In this document: piece by piece, positions 1 to 11,277 of the stretch
Layout of the letters: every line of letters starts with the position of its first letter
Numbering within the stretch: position 1 is the first letter of the stretch
Source of the DNA: Ctena decussata
Taxonomy: Eukaryota > Mollusca > Bivalvia > Lucinida > Lucinidae
DNA: 64,000 bases
Direction of reading: 5' to 3'
Assembly (NCBI GenBank): GCA_963989385.1
Contig: OZ022501.1
Coordinates: forward strand, 96,952,979-97,016,978
Program-made: the position numbers and the translations under genes
The notes under the pieces: model-generated
The model's input: the letters and a program-made list of their open reading frames with translations, nothing else
Told to the model about the DNA's origin: nothing
The model's database searches: none

Positions 1-1545
1 GCACTTAAAGGGTAGCTAAGGGTATAAGCTACCTCCATGCGGTCAGCGAAGACTCTGATCAGTAGAGCTGCAACGATTCACCCAACGACCGATTCGATTC
101 GATTTCGATTTCAGACACCTCGATTCGATTAATTCGATTCGATTCATGATTGATTTTATGCTACCTTAATTCATCATGTTTATCACTTTATTTTGTTATA
201 TTTACACTTCTATTTATCAGGGTTTGAAATTAACTTTTTTTCTCACTTGCTAAATTTAGCAAGTGCTCAATATTTCTACTTGCTAAAACAGTAAGTCCAC
301 TTGCTTTTTCTCTGAATGCCATAATTTTATGTAATTATACCATTAAATGCCCTGTATTGTTGGTTTATGCAATTAGTAATGTGTCCCAGCTGGGTGGGCT
401 GTCTTTTTAGCTTTAAAAAAATCGGGCATATGGCCCCCTAGCCCAGACTATTTTCTAAGTTCAAATCTATGGGACGCTAAAGTTGGGGAAAGACAGAAAA
501 AAAGCAAAAAGGCTGGGATGAACACAGTGACTCATATTGACCTAGTGGTTCTCATTCATTATACTTCCCTTTTCCCTATCTGACAGACAATATAAGAGGC
601 TTTACCTCACAAGGGCAATGCCTACACACGTGTACCCTACCAGGTTCTCTTCACAGCTACTAGTTTCATATTCCAAAGCAACTCTGAGCTCTTTCTCCCC
701 TTCTGTGGAGTTTTTATAGGGACAGTTTGGGGTTTTGGGCCCATAGAGTCAGTCTTGGTGGGTTTATTTTCAGAAGGTTTTTCTTCCTGATCCCCCGTTT
801 TGCCCCTTTTCCAGTGCACAATTAACATCTGTCCATGTTTATTGATTAGAGAACATGTGCTTTTTGATCAAACTGAAAACAGACGCTTGCAGATGCTGGT
901 TGTCACAGACGCTTGACGAGGGGCACTGTATTGGAGAATCAATATAAGGCAAGCACCTGGGTGATCAAGACGAGTTTGCAACTGCGCATCTTGATCTGCA
1001 CATAAACAAAAACTTTACACTTCCGGATTAGTTCTTTGCACCGAGACAACTACACTCGCAAAGAAAAGCAAGTGGTAGTTTCTTGGACTCGCAGTCTGTA
1101 AATTTTGGTCGCATTTTGTGAGTATGCGAGTCTAAATTCGAACCCTGTTTATCTTTGGGTGCATCTTTGAGCACAGGTTTCTGCGAGTCATCGTTAGACG
1201 CCATTTTGATAACCCTACCGATAAGGAAACAAAACACCCGTATTGATTGGATGACCTAATTATTACTGACCAGTCGTACGTTACGTTATAAACAGCGTTA
1301 TAATATTAAGAGCGGATCTAAAACACACATAGAAGATTTAATTGAGGGCCCATGCGGGGGATTGTGAATCGAATCGAAATTAGTGGAGTTGTTATCGGAA
1401 TCGAATCGGCCCTTGTGAACCGGATTTTCGATGCATCGGAGTAAATCGTTGCACCTCTACTGATCAGACTGGGCGCATGCCCAGGCTGATCTGAGTCTGC
1501 GCTGGGCGCACAACCACATTGTTGGTTTTCTCATGTCGCGGCTCA
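1..1545. mobile_element. TGAGCC foldback MITE, copy 1, split by a hAT element
   Basis: Positions 1-62 and 1460-1545 are the middle and right arm of the family seen intact at 43722, 49183 and elsewhere. The right arm ends ACCACATTGTTGGTTTTCTC then a GGCTCA terminus. A 1.4-kb insertion separates the halves. The left end lies outside the window. Confidence 0.75.
63..1459. mobile_element. hAT-like element, 1397 bp, 8-bp TSD
   Basis: Termini TAGAGCTGCAACGATTCAC and (inverted) TAGAGGTGCAACGATTTAC form imperfect TIRs. The 8-bp target duplication CTGATCAG is exact at 55-62 and 1460-1467. Subterminal GATTCGATTCG/CGAATCGAAT repeats occur at both ends. No transposase frame is recognisable; a 69-codon frame at 1028-1237 (minus) is of unknown origin. 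Probably non-autonomous. Confidence 0.85.
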
Positions 1546-1681
1546 ATTATGTAGACTCAATGAGGAAACCCACCAGAAAGCACCTGCCATTTAGAATTTT
1601 AAAACTTTCTGGTTGTTAACCTCTGGTCTTCTTATCCTAGACAGTTAAGATAATAGCATTATCTTTCCCACATTAACTCAC

Positions 1682-1762
1682 CTTTTCTGTAATAATCATA
1701 TTAACACATCTTTGGCCAGTAAGAGGTAAGGAGCACTTGTCTAATATTTTGTGTTTGCCATC
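1682..1762 (-). CDS. OXCT1: OXCT1 coding exon (most 3' exon in the window)
   Basis: Encodes 27 codons beginning DGKHKILDKCSLPLTG and ending VNMIITEK, matching the C-terminal part of SCOT (human ...AHKIMEKCTLPLTG...NRIITEK). Acceptor AATAG before 1762; donor GTGAG after 1682. It begins and ends on codon boundaries and follows the exon at 3052-3138. Too short to stand out as an ORF. The next exon (AVFDVD... in human) is not visible in positions 1-1680, which are filled by a MITE and a hAT element. Confidence 0.9.
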
Positions 1763-2622
1763 CTATTAAGGAAGAGAAAGCACAGGAATTAATGAACTAT
1801 TCGATGAATGCGTCCAGCATATTATTAGGCGAATCGATGCTTTGGCAACAGAGTTTTCAATAAAGGAGGCTGCAGAGGCCTATGTTCATGGGTGGTGACC
1901 TTGACTGGTGTGATGCATACTGGTGAAGTTAAAGGACTTGTTTTCTGATGAGACAAATACATGAGAGTAAGTCCTTAAACTTAACCTTTTGACTAAAGAA
2001 GGCTGCAGTGACCACATTTTGTGGAAGATAATATGACCAGGTGGGCTGTATATAATTATGAAACTTGAAAAGTGACTCAAGGGGCTATGTCAAAGATTTT
2101 TTAGAAATGAAAGGTTGAATACATCATTTCACAGTCTGTCATTAAATCTATGTATGCAAAAGATATTTTATATGCCATATTTACATTTATCCTTGAGGTG
2201 TGCAGGTATATCTCCAAGTTACACAACGGGAGACAATTTTTGTGACTTTCTGTTTGCTTTCCTGGATGACAAAGCCCTTCCAAAATGGGGTCTAATGTTA
2301 AAGGAAGGACTTTGCTTTCTGAGGAGCAAATCCTTTTCTTTAAGAGCTGACCCCTATTGAAAACAGAGATAAATATGAAAATAACAGATCCTCCCCGCCA
2401 CCTGAATGTGTACCCTTCTCATAAATGCCTATATGAAGACTGTAGACCCTTCTATGGAGCAGTCTGATCAGAGACTGTATACTGTAGCAACATTTTGTTT
2501 TTACAAAATGCCCACAGAAGTACAAATCAACTTACCAAAATTCACATAAAAATAATCCATTTCACAAATATATGAGATGTCCAAAAATTTACAGTAAATA
2601 ACTCACAATACTAAGTTCTATA
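1763..2622. other. Intron sequence with one degenerate interspersed repeat
   Basis: OXCT1 intron. Around 2205-2400 it resembles a dispersed repeat also seen near 17.5, 26.8, 30.9, 44.0, 44.4, 46.1 and 51.0 kb, with a core resembling AAAGGAAAGAATTTGCTCC and its inverse. Nothing else recognised. Confidence 0.4.
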
Positions 2623-3045
2623 CACAGTTCCGAGAATAGCCGCTAAGCTCCGCCTGCTAAGTTACTGTTACTACGTCTCACAAGCTTACATAAAGATGGC
2701 GGAAAAACAAATGACAAAGGCAAGTGTCTGCTAAATGTTGGCGATCTACGGCGAGGAATCAGCCTCCTCATGACCTACACATGGCAGTTGGCGCATCATG
2801 CATTTCCGATGCGTTCTGTTCTTGCAAAGCAGGGAAAGTTTATTAAAAGTGGCGTTAATTTGTTTTCTTTAAACAGGTATACATCCCTCCATTAGCTGTA
2901 CGGTAAAATCACAGAGTTATGTTGGATATTGGCCACGTGTGATTTGTTTGTGAGACTATGTCACATGCTAAGTTGTCGTTGCATTGGCCAGGTATACGCT
3001 ATCAGGTGATTTTAAGTGACATTCTGGGTGTGGCTCGGAACTGTG
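2623..3045. mobile_element. 423-bp MITE with TA target duplication beside an OXCT1 splice donor
   Basis: Left end CACAGTTCCGAGAATAGC; right end GTGGCTCGGAACTGTG is its inverse. Both are flanked by TA (2621-2622, 3046-3047), as for Tc1/mariner-type insertions. The right end is intron position +7 of the exon ending at 3052, so the target TA forms donor positions +5 and +6. Confidence 0.75.
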
Positions 3046-3051
3046 TATTAC

Positions 3052-3138
3052 CTTTGCTGTATGTTCCATGGTCACTATGACCTTGTTGCCACTGGATACC
3101 AGATCCATAGCTCCACCCATACCTTTCACCATCTTGCC
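3052..3138 (-). CDS. OXCT1: OXCT1 coding exon
   Basis: 29 codons starting [16 protein letters not shown] and ending [10 protein letters not shown], near-identical to the C-terminal domain of animal SCOT. Acceptor TTTTTAG before 3138; donor GTAATA after 3052. Phase 0 at both sides. The donor is abutted by a MITE that starts at intron position +7, so the splice site sits beside a transposon end. Confidence 0.95.
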
Positions 3139-3794
3139 CTAAAAACATACATTATTATACCAGTTATAAAATGTAAACTTATATTTTAATGCATGAGAGC
3201 AATCGACATGCTAACCCTAATGATAGTATGATGAACGGCCTTACTACTAGAATTCAAAACTACATTATATTTGTGACATCAAAGTTATAATGCATCATAC
3301 ATAAAAAACACAGCCTACTTTTTTAAAACTAATGACACTGTTAATTAATGAGAGATGTAACATTTTGGAAAGTATTACAGTGTATATGCAAAACAGTGCC
3401 ATTTATGCCAAACAAATGTGAGGGGCTTTTGCTCACGTTTGTTCAGCAAAAGACATTAGCCACATGATTTTTGTTCACCAGAAGATAACAAATCGTTGAC
3501 TCACAACTTCTTTACACTAACAATACTATGAACAACTAGGCCATGTTGACTCAACTCATAACGTCATGAATAGATTGCCATCCTTTTTTATCTGGTTACA
3601 GTTGAAATGATAAATTAGACACCATTTCTCAACAATATTAGTATAGAAATTATCTGAGGAAAGGTAATAAGAATCTCTTACATGAGAAAATGTACACTAT
3701 TTATTTGGATAAAAGACACTAGATCCATTCTTTAACACAAATCTATAATTTGGTGGTGTTTTGAAAGGACAAACCATCTTACAGCAGAATAAAT
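3139..3794. other. AT-rich intron, nothing recognised
   Basis: OXCT1 intron sequence without coding exon, RNA gene or clear repeat boundary. Confidence 0.5.
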
Positions 3795-4145
3795 AGAGGA
3801 TCTAACATGATTGCTCATGTATTATTGAATTTATTAAACGTGTTGGGGAAAAGGATAAGATGTGAAGCTTTGCCGAGCATCTTATCATTTTCCCCGCCGA
3901 GTTTAATAAATTCAATAATACATGAGCACGAATGCAAAATTCTATTTATCATATGACACTGAAATCGCATTTTATTAGCAAATTTTGCGCTAAAACGTCA
4001 CGATAATTTTGCCATTAGAAAACATGATGTTTTTATGGATGTCAACACATAATGTTACAACGTAATTTGCATATTTAATCCATTAGTGGATTATCATTTT
4101 TAATGCATGGCTTTATTACACTCTCAGATGCGACGTCATATGATA
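3795..4145. repeat. Foldback repeat, ATTGAATTTATTAAAC family, copy 1
   Basis: TGCTCATGTATTATTGAATT and onward is repeated inverted about 75 bp later (AATTCAATAATACATGAGCA), then a spacer with CATTAGTGGATT and an end GACGTCATATGATAAAA. A second copy in opposite orientation lies at 10490-10826. Confidence 0.7.
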
Positions 4146-4903
4146 AAATGTTTTAGATATTTGGGGTCTTTCAAGAGAAGAATAAACCATATTTTATAAC
4201 TGAATCATTATGATAGTTATGCAAAAATGCACATAAAAAGTCTGAGAAATATTTGCAAAATTGGCAGATCAAGATGAGAGGATTAATAATTCCCCATTTT
4301 TCTGGATCTACCATGTTTGGCATTTTTCTTTTGATATGCTATCAAATATTCCTTCTCAAATAATGAACTTGTCCACATGCAAATGTGGAAGTTAATTTCA
4401 AATACCATAGAAAGGCTTGTACAACCCACATTTGCGTATAACCTGCATCTAGATTTTGGATGAAATTTGGGGGGAAAAAGTATTTCTGGTGTATTAACCG
4501 CATCTATAAAGCCCGAATTTACCAAGGTTTGAAAAATGCTATAAAAGTTGCAAAACTATACGTTTTTGTCTGAAAAGCAGTGGTTTATTTGTCCTTGGTA
4601 CCGGTACTTTTTTCTGCTTTTTTTCTCTGTCTGGCCACAGACTTCCTTGTTCGCATGTAATGAATCCTGGGGACTCTATCTAGTAAAAATTGATGATGCT
4701 GTTTGCCAAGCAATTTTGGGCAGGCTTGACGTATATCCTCTTTTATCGCCCAGACACATCTTAAATGGACTCTTCCATCTTGGTTTCAACATTTGTCAAA
4801 TTAGCCAAATCCGGATTCGGCTGTACGAGATATGTTACAAAAGGGAACCGTAACGTACCTAATTCGGCATCAGCTTCACAACATACCCGAATTCGTTTCA
4901 CAA
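4146..4903. other. AT-rich intron, nothing recognised
   Basis: OXCT1 intron. Open frames of 80-100 codons here have no recognisable motif and are probably chance. Confidence 0.4.
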
Positions 4904-6893
4904 ACAAGAGGCCCAAATGGGCCTGATATCGCTCACCTGGCTATTGTGCAACAGAACCATTCTGATACAAAATTGGTCCAATTCCACTGAGAATTTCTCA
5001 TTTTCACATTTTGCTACTTTCAGTAACAGAGGCCAACTTGCCTGGTCTTTATATATTTACTTTTGAAACACCTCAATGCAAGAATCATTTTGCCACAAAT
5101 TTCATCAAAATCCATTCAGGGGTTACTGAGATATTGCCAGTTTCACGTTTTGTGCTAGTTTTAGTAACGGCAGATGGCGGCCATCTTGGATTGCTAAAAT
5201 GCAAAAAATCAAAAAGCCTTCATGCAAGGACCATTTTGACACAAATTTGGTCCAATTCCATTGAGATTTTCTGATTTTCACATTTTTCTATTTTTAGTAA
5301 CAGAGGCAAATATGACTGGTCTTACAGTTAGATATTTTTGAAACATCTCAATGCAAGAATCATTTTGACACAAATTTCGTCAAAATCCATTCAGCGGTTA
5401 CTGAGATATTGTCATTTTTATGTTTTGTGCTATTTTTAGTAACCGCAAATGGTGGCCATCTTGGAATGCCAAAAAGCAAAAAATCGAAAAAGCTTAATGA
5501 AAGGACCATTCTGACACAAAATTAATCCAACTCCATTGAGATTTTCTAATTTTCACATTTTTCTATTTTTAGTAACAGAGGCCAATATGAATGGTCTACA
5601 GCTAGATATTTTTGCAACATCTCAATGCAAGATTCATTTTGACACAAATTTCCTCAAAATCCATTCAGCGGTTACTGAGATATTGTCATTTTCATGTTTT
5701 GTGCTATTTTTAGTAACGGCCCCCATGGCGGCCATCTTGGATGCCAAATTGCAATTAATCAAAACGACTTCATGCATGGAACATTCTGACACAAAATTGG
5801 TCCAATTCCATTCAAGGGTTCTTGAGTAATTGTCATTTTTATGTTTGTGCTATTTTTAGTAACACCAGATGGCAGCCATCTTGGAATGCCAAATTGCAAT
5901 TAATCAAAACGGCTTCATGCAAGGAACATTCTGACACAAAATTGGTCCAATTCCATTCAAGGGTTCTTGAGTAATTGTCATTTTTATGTTTGTGCTATTT
6001 TTAGTAACGGCCCCATGGTGGCCATCTTGGATAGTCAACTGGCACAAAATTGAAATAATTCCATTCAAGAACCAATTCTGACCAAATCTGGTCAGAATTG
6101 GTTGCATTTTCTTTAGATATTGACATTTGAGCAAAATCGGCCTTGTAAACGCTAAGTAGGTCACTGTGACCTAATTCCGTTATAGATTTTTTTTATTTTT
6201 ACAATTTTTAATACCAAGGTCCCACTTATGTTCCATGCAAACTTTCAACCAAATATACCAAATGGTTCTGGAGAAGAAGTTGATTTTGTTGTTTTTGCTA
6301 TTTTTAGTAACAGCAGCCATCTTGGATTCTTGACCTGACCCAATTTTACAATTTTGAAACCCTGCAGTCTGGTCATGCTCCATGTGAAATTTGAGATCCA
6401 TGGGCTCAGTGGTTTTAGAGAAGAAGTTGTTTGAAGTTGTTTAAATAGGTCATTTTTTGACATTGGCATTTGAGCAAAATTACACACGTAAACAGAAAGT
6501 AGGTCACTGTGACAAAACTCCGATACAGATTTTTTTCATTTTTACAATTTCAAATACCAAGGTTTCACTGATGTTCCATGCCAAAATTCAGACAAATATA
6601 CCCAGTGGTTCTGGAGAAGAAGTTTATTTTGTTGTTTTTGCTATTTTTAGTAACGGTGGCCATCTTGGATTTTCAACCTGACCCAATTTTACAATTCTGA
6701 GACCCTGGAGTCAGGTCATGCTCCATGTGAAATTTGAGAACCATGGGACCAGTAGTTTTACAGAAGAAGATGTTTGAATATTTGTTTTTAGGTGTTGACG
6801 GACAAATTTCGTGACGACGCACAACGCACAACGCACGCCGGACGCATTGGTATGACAATAGCTCACTATGGCCCTTCGGGCCAGGTGAGCTAA
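4904..6893 (+). mobile_element. ACAAGA-class tandem-unit element, copy 1
   Basis: Starts ACAAG + hairpin AGGCCCAAATGGGCCT (4909-4924), then GCTCACCTGGC at 4931-4941. Ends with hairpin GGCCCTTCGGGCC (6870-6882) and GCCAGGTGAGC (6880-6890), the exact inverse of the left 11-mer, then TAA. The interior has 4-6 degenerate units of 150-350 bp with recurring TATTTTTAGTAAC and GGCGGCCATCTTGG. No RT or transposase is seen. Architecture resembles Helitron/Helentron-derived (HINE-like) elements of bivalves; that placement is inference. Confidence 0.7.
6158..6172. promoter_or_regulatory. IR3 palindrome AGGTCACTGTGACCT
   Basis: Perfect inverted AGGTCA half-sites spaced by 3, the classical estrogen-receptor-type response element, inside the tandem-unit element at 4904-6893. 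Function unknown; the sequence match is exact. Confidence 0.4.
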
Positions 6894-7769
6894 TTATAAC
6901 GCAACCAGTCAGGGCTAAAAATAGATTGATTGACAGGAAGGGCCCGTGACTTGGTAAACTTTTGTAGTATTTGAAAATGTGTTGAAAAATTTATTTTGCT
7001 GTTTCTAAAGATGAAAATTGACTTTACGAACCGAACTACCAACTAATTGTATGCACCGCGGCGGAGGGTGAAGGTGAAGGTTTGGGCCCAGTAAAACTGG
7101 TTTAAACCCCCCAGTAGTTATTACTGACCGTCCCAATGCGGTACTTTCGTTGCGGTTGCATTTGTTTTATGTTCGGTGCTGTTTAATTTATTGTGTTCTC
7201 ATTTTAACCCTTCTATAATAAAAATAGAAAATAGGTAAAAATAATTGTTAAATGTTTTTCGTATAATTTGCTTAGTCTGTTGTAACCCTTCTGTTTGTCT
7301 AAATTATCTAGTTCAATAAAGATAGCTGAGTTGCCACCTATTTGGAAAAGAGCTGCTGACTCGGCTTTTCACTTGTAATTTATTGTTTGTTGGGATGTCT
7401 TTGTCAATCTTTCCCTTTGATGTTGGGGATTGGGTTTGGGATCTGATTCAGTCAGTTCCTGAAGTGTAGTTACTCTTAAAATTTGATAGTTAGATCAGCC
7501 ATACAAACGTGCATTGGTTGATAGGTAATATAACTTATATGGGCAAGATAGCTCTTGACTGAACATTGCAAGTTATCGTAAGATGAAAACACCAACTGGG
7601 TGTTTCAAACTAAATTTCTCCGAGAAGATCTTTGAAAATATTCCCTCAAAAAACTTGTTTTGCTGTATACCCCCCACCGCTATTTCAGTCTAAAATCTGA
7701 GGCATAATTCTGCGGGTAGTACATGCCTTTCTACAGTATTTAGAGGTGAAAGACATGATAAGTACTTAC
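6894..7769. other. Intron, nothing recognised
   Basis: OXCT1 intron sequence between a repeat and the exon at 7770; no gene, RNA or clear repeat found. Confidence 0.45.
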
Positions 7770-7845
7770 AGGAATCATATAATTGGCAAGATCCCCATAT
7801 TTAGAAACCTGCATTGCTCCAAGTATTGTGATGTCTATATGGCAA
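7770..7845 (-). CDS. OXCT1: OXCT1 coding exon
   Basis: 76 nt: one nucleotide finishing a Gly codon, then [19 protein letters not shown] and ANYMIP, matching [24 protein letters not shown]. Acceptor TTCAG before 7845, consensus donor GTAAGT after 7770. Phase joins exactly with the exons at 9916-10037 and 3052-3138. Confidence 0.95.
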
Positions 7846-7970
7846 CTGAAACGGAAAGTAAATTGATAAAGTGAAAATAAAGTAACCTGCAGACAAGAAG
7901 AGTTTGATTGTAATTCCTGAAAGTATTTTATCTCATTTCTCGTGGTGTAGGATCACAATCATCTCAGGCA

Positions 7971-8118
7971 GGCCCCGAGGTTATAAAACTCGAGTACATT
8001 CTCAAACTCAAAATAAAGCACACTGATTGGCTGCTTCCGAGCACATGCTCGGAAGCAGCCAATCAGTGTGCTTTATTTTGAGTTTGAGAATGTCCTCAAG
8101 TTTTATAACCTCTGGGCC
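7971..8118. repeat. Hairpin repeat, GGCCCCGAGGTTATAAAACT family, copy 1
   Basis: Near-perfect 148-bp palindrome. The arms share CTCAAACTCAAAATAAAGCA and CTGATTGGCTGCTTCCGAGC around a short ACATG centre. Sister copies at 45946-46088 and, with a different core, 51909-52118. Confidence 0.8.
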
Positions 8119-8347
8119 AGGTTTAATTTTATTACTATAGAATAGACTTTCTAGAGTTTTAGAAACCTTAAAAAACCTTATTCATACAAACATGTATGAG
8201 GAGATGTAGAATTTCAGGATATAGTTCTCATAAATGTCCAGCTTTTGACTGAATCCTGATCCTTTTTTCTGTTCTTGTACTATAAGTTGATGAACAAAAT
8301 ATTGTTTTAACCAATGTAGAATTTCAAGATCACCCTTCTCAAAATTG

Positions 8348-9304
8348 CATACCTGCCAAGTTTTTGATTTACAAAAGAGTGAGACTGCGCGCGACGCCTG
8401 GATTTAGCCCCCTTTTCCATGTTAGTTCATTCGCGGAGAAACCCACTGACAATGGAAAAGAGTGAGATTTTTGTGACATTTTTTTTCTCTTTATGTGAAA
8501 CTAGAGATTGGGAATGGCAGTGGGGAGGAGTAGGATTGGTAGGTAGCTCTTAAATGAAGATAAGCATCAAGTTTTCTTTCAGTTTTTATTTTACTAAAAT
8601 TTTATACATTGAGTTTGTTAAAGTGATCTGCTATAAATAATGGCAAGTTATGTTCTGCAATGAAGTTGGTAAAGAGAGTTTCAGCTCTGATAACATCTTT
8701 GTCTGTGTTGGTAACAACAAAATCAGATACCGATTTGCAAAAGTTTTGACGTTTTCAATGACCGACTGTGAAGATCTTTATTACTGTGCTTTTTACATCG
8801 TTTTCTCCGGCATGGGAAACACTGAAATGCCTTTGGCAAAGTTTATAAAACGCAAAGCTGTTGCCCTTCTCACTCTTTGTAACCAGGGAAAACTCGATCT
8901 CCCATCCATTTATAAACCTTTTAAAACGGAAGTACACATTTGGTCGTTTTCGGCTCTAATCGCTATCGAATACTTGAGTTATTTTTACCCACGCTATTTT
9001 AAGACTATCGGAAACCTTTACCTTTACCTATTTTTAGACCAGGTTACGAATTTTCCCGGAGATAAATATAAATTCGGTGACCGAGATTGTCCGAATGTAG
9101 CGGAAGTTGAGAGAAAACATGTTTTTGACGATCTCGAGAGTGCAAAAAGGACATTTTTTTTCAGTATTCTCCGGTTTAAAGTGAAATCGTGAGCAAACGA
9201 AGGAAGCGTGAGTTATGGCTATTTTTCAAAATACGATCGTGAGGTCGTGGGAGGCGTCCAAATTCGTGAGGGTCACGCACAAATCGTGAAACTTGGCAGG
9301 TATG
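8348..9304 (-). mobile_element. 957-bp TIR element carrying a decayed hAT-like transposase fragment
   Basis: 16-bp perfect TIRs CATACCTGCCAAGTTT and flanking AAATTG duplicates (8342-8347, 9305-9310). The minus strand holds a broken transposase N-terminus (separate entry), so the intact 180-codon plus-strand frame 8650-9192 is read as its shadow. Confidence 0.75.
8603..8937 (-). pseudogene. hAT-like transposase N-terminus, broken
   Basis: Minus-strand frame reads FSLVTKSEKGNSFAFYKLCQ, RHFSVSHAGENDVKS..., a stop, then AETLFTNFIAEHNLPLFIAD. The FxCKLC-like region followed by FIAEHNLPF-like motif is typical of the zinc-finger N-terminus of one hAT transposase group. At least one stop and loss of the first Cys (YKLC) mark decay; the catalytic domain is absent. 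Confidence 0.6.
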
Positions 9305-9915
9305 AAATTGGCCACGTCCACGTCCCCTAAGGGAGGTAACCTAACTTTTGGCTGTCAATGGAGAAATAAGAAAAAAAAAAAAAAAAGTTATCCTTAAATT
9401 GTCATAAGAAAGTCTCCTTGCCTGGAGCTATGAGTATGGGTTTGAAGGTAACAATACACCATTGTCTGATGTAGCTTGATTTTTAATTTAATCTTATTGC
9501 CAAGCAATACACTAACAGGTCTGACCATAAGTTCTAACAATACACTAACAGGTCTGACCATAAGTTCTAACAACATTAATTACAGTCTTCCCAATAGTAT
9601 GTTGTACCTGCACATAACATGAATCATTTCTTTTTTTAAATGAACAACTTGATAAATATACTTAAATGACTGGATGTGTTTCTCATATGAAAACAATGAC
9701 ACAAAAAAGAACTACTGTGTGACAGTACTTTTGATTTTTAATAAGCACCATTTACACCAGCCTCATAAATATACATAACTTCAATTTCAAGGAAAACCAA
9801 AGTAAACAAGGAAATTGTACCACGGTGCGGCTGCACAAGCTGACCTGAAAAGTTGCTGCCTACTCTTAGCACAACGGAACCATTTTCATGACACAGTTTT
9901 CTTCATCCAACTTAC

Positions 9916-10037
9916 CCTCTTATCATAGCAAAGGACTGGTCACTGGAGAAGAAAGAGCTGCCTGGAAGATTCGTCACTGTTTCTTTACCCGCATTAATCA
10001 GATCTGGGTCTACCTCATCTTCTAATGGGAATGGACC
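9916..10037 (-). CDS. OXCT1: OXCT1 coding exon
   Basis: 122 nt coding [19 protein letters not shown], then [19 protein letters not shown] and IRG (last codon split), matching human [19 protein letters not shown] and FFSSDESFAMIRG. Acceptor TTTCAG, donor GTAAG. It directly continues the catalytic exon at 12080-12174. Confidence 0.95.
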
Positions 10038-10054
10038 CTGAAATTAAACCAACA

Positions 10055-10436
10055 TTCTAATGCACTTACATATGTAACCCGACGTCTGATTGGATAACGT
10101 CAAAAATTTGCGACAGTAAATCCTGTGATATACTGTCGGAAACTCGACGTCATTACGTAACGTCGCTTCTCATTGGCTGACATATGGTTTTACGTTGCTG
10201 AAAGCGTTGGCTATGGGTGCAAAGTAACACACTATTAAAGATTGAAAATGTGACAAGTGCATTAGAATGGGGATAACTGTATTAAAAATTGTCATTTGGG
10301 GAGGTAAATTGTCGGTTTCATGGTCGCAAATAGTATTTTACAGCTCCGCTGACGCGTCGCCGTAAAACTAAATTTCTGACCATAAAACCGACGATTTACC
10401 TCCCCAAATGACAATTTTGAGTACAGTTATCCCCTA
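10055..10436. repeat. Double-hairpin repeat, copy 1
   Basis: Two foldbacks in a row: TTCTAATGCACTT...AAGTGCATTAGAA, then GGGGATAACTGTA...TACAGTTATCCCC with arms around TTACCTCCCCAAATGACAAT. A second copy is at 24687-25068. The right edge of the OXCT1 exon ending at 10037 is 17 bp away. Confidence 0.75.
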
Positions 10437-10489
10437 AGTATTAGTATAGACGACCTCATTTGATGTTTACATTTCTTTATTATATGATG

Positions 10490-10826
10490 TCACATCTGAG
10501 AGTGTAATAAAGCCATGCATTAAAAACGATAATCCACTAGTGGATTAAATATGCAGATTACGTCGTAACATTATGCGTTGACGTCCATAAAAACGTCGCG
10601 TTTTCTAATGGCGAAATCGTGACGTTTTAGTGCTAAATTTCCTTCTAATATGCGATTTAAGTGTCATATGATAAATAGAATCTTGCATTCGTGCTCATGT
10701 ATTATTGAATTTATTAAACTCGTTGGGGAAAACCGATAAGATGCTCGGCAAAGCTTTGCATTTTATCTTTTTCCCCAACTCGTTTAATAAATTCAATAAT
10801 ACATGAGCACTCATGTAAGATCCTCT
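10490..10826. repeat. Foldback repeat, ATTGAATTTATTAAAC family, copy 2 (inverted)
   Basis: Inverse of 3795-4145: starts ATGTCACATCTGAGAGTGTA, holds AATCCACTAGTGGATT and ends in the same foldback GTATTATTGAATTTATTAAA. Confidence 0.7.
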
Positions 10827-10834
10827 ATATCTAA

Positions 10835-11130
10835 AAAAATCCTTGATAAAGCAGCCTTATTTGCTGCAAAAGCCTCATTTGATCAAGCTTTATTCATTTG
10901 ATGAAGCAACCTAATTTGATGAAACATCTCATTTGATAAAAATAATCTCATTTGATGAGGCCTTATTTCATGGAACCTATTTTATACAGCCTTTATTTGA
11001 CGAAACAACCTCATTTGATGAGGCCTTATTTCATGAATCAGTTACCTAATTTGATGAGGTCTTAACTGATGGAACATTAACACTAGATGAAATGGCCTTA
11101 CTTGTTGAAACATCCTCATTTGATGAAAAG
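10835..11130. repeat. Degenerate tandem repeat of CATTTGATGA
   Basis: About a dozen imperfect units with core CTCATTTGATGA, roughly 20-25 bp apart, interleaved with GGCCTTATTTCATG. Confidence 0.65.
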
Positions 11131-11277
11131 AGAAAACCATGTGAGTGTCTTTTGATATCAAGTTTATCAGGCAAGACCAGAAACAGCGTAGGAATGGCAA
11201 GGCTTGCCTAGCCAGTTTGACGCGTTTCTGGTCGAGCCTGATAAATTTGATATCAAAAGACAATTACATGGTTTTCT
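11131..11277. mobile_element. 147-bp foldback MITE
   Basis: AGAAAACCATGTGAGTGTCT at the left and its inverse near GACAATTACATGGTTTTCT at the right; arms continue through TTTTGATATCAA and CCTGATAAA. Intronic in OXCT1. Confidence 0.7.

Noticed and set aside
1028..1237. 69-codon frame inside the hAT element as transposase
   Set aside because: No transposase or zinc-finger motif could be seen; left as unknown content of the element.
8650..9192. 180-codon plus-strand frame as a gene
   Set aside because: It lies wholly inside a TIR element and is antisense to recognisable, broken hAT transposase motifs.
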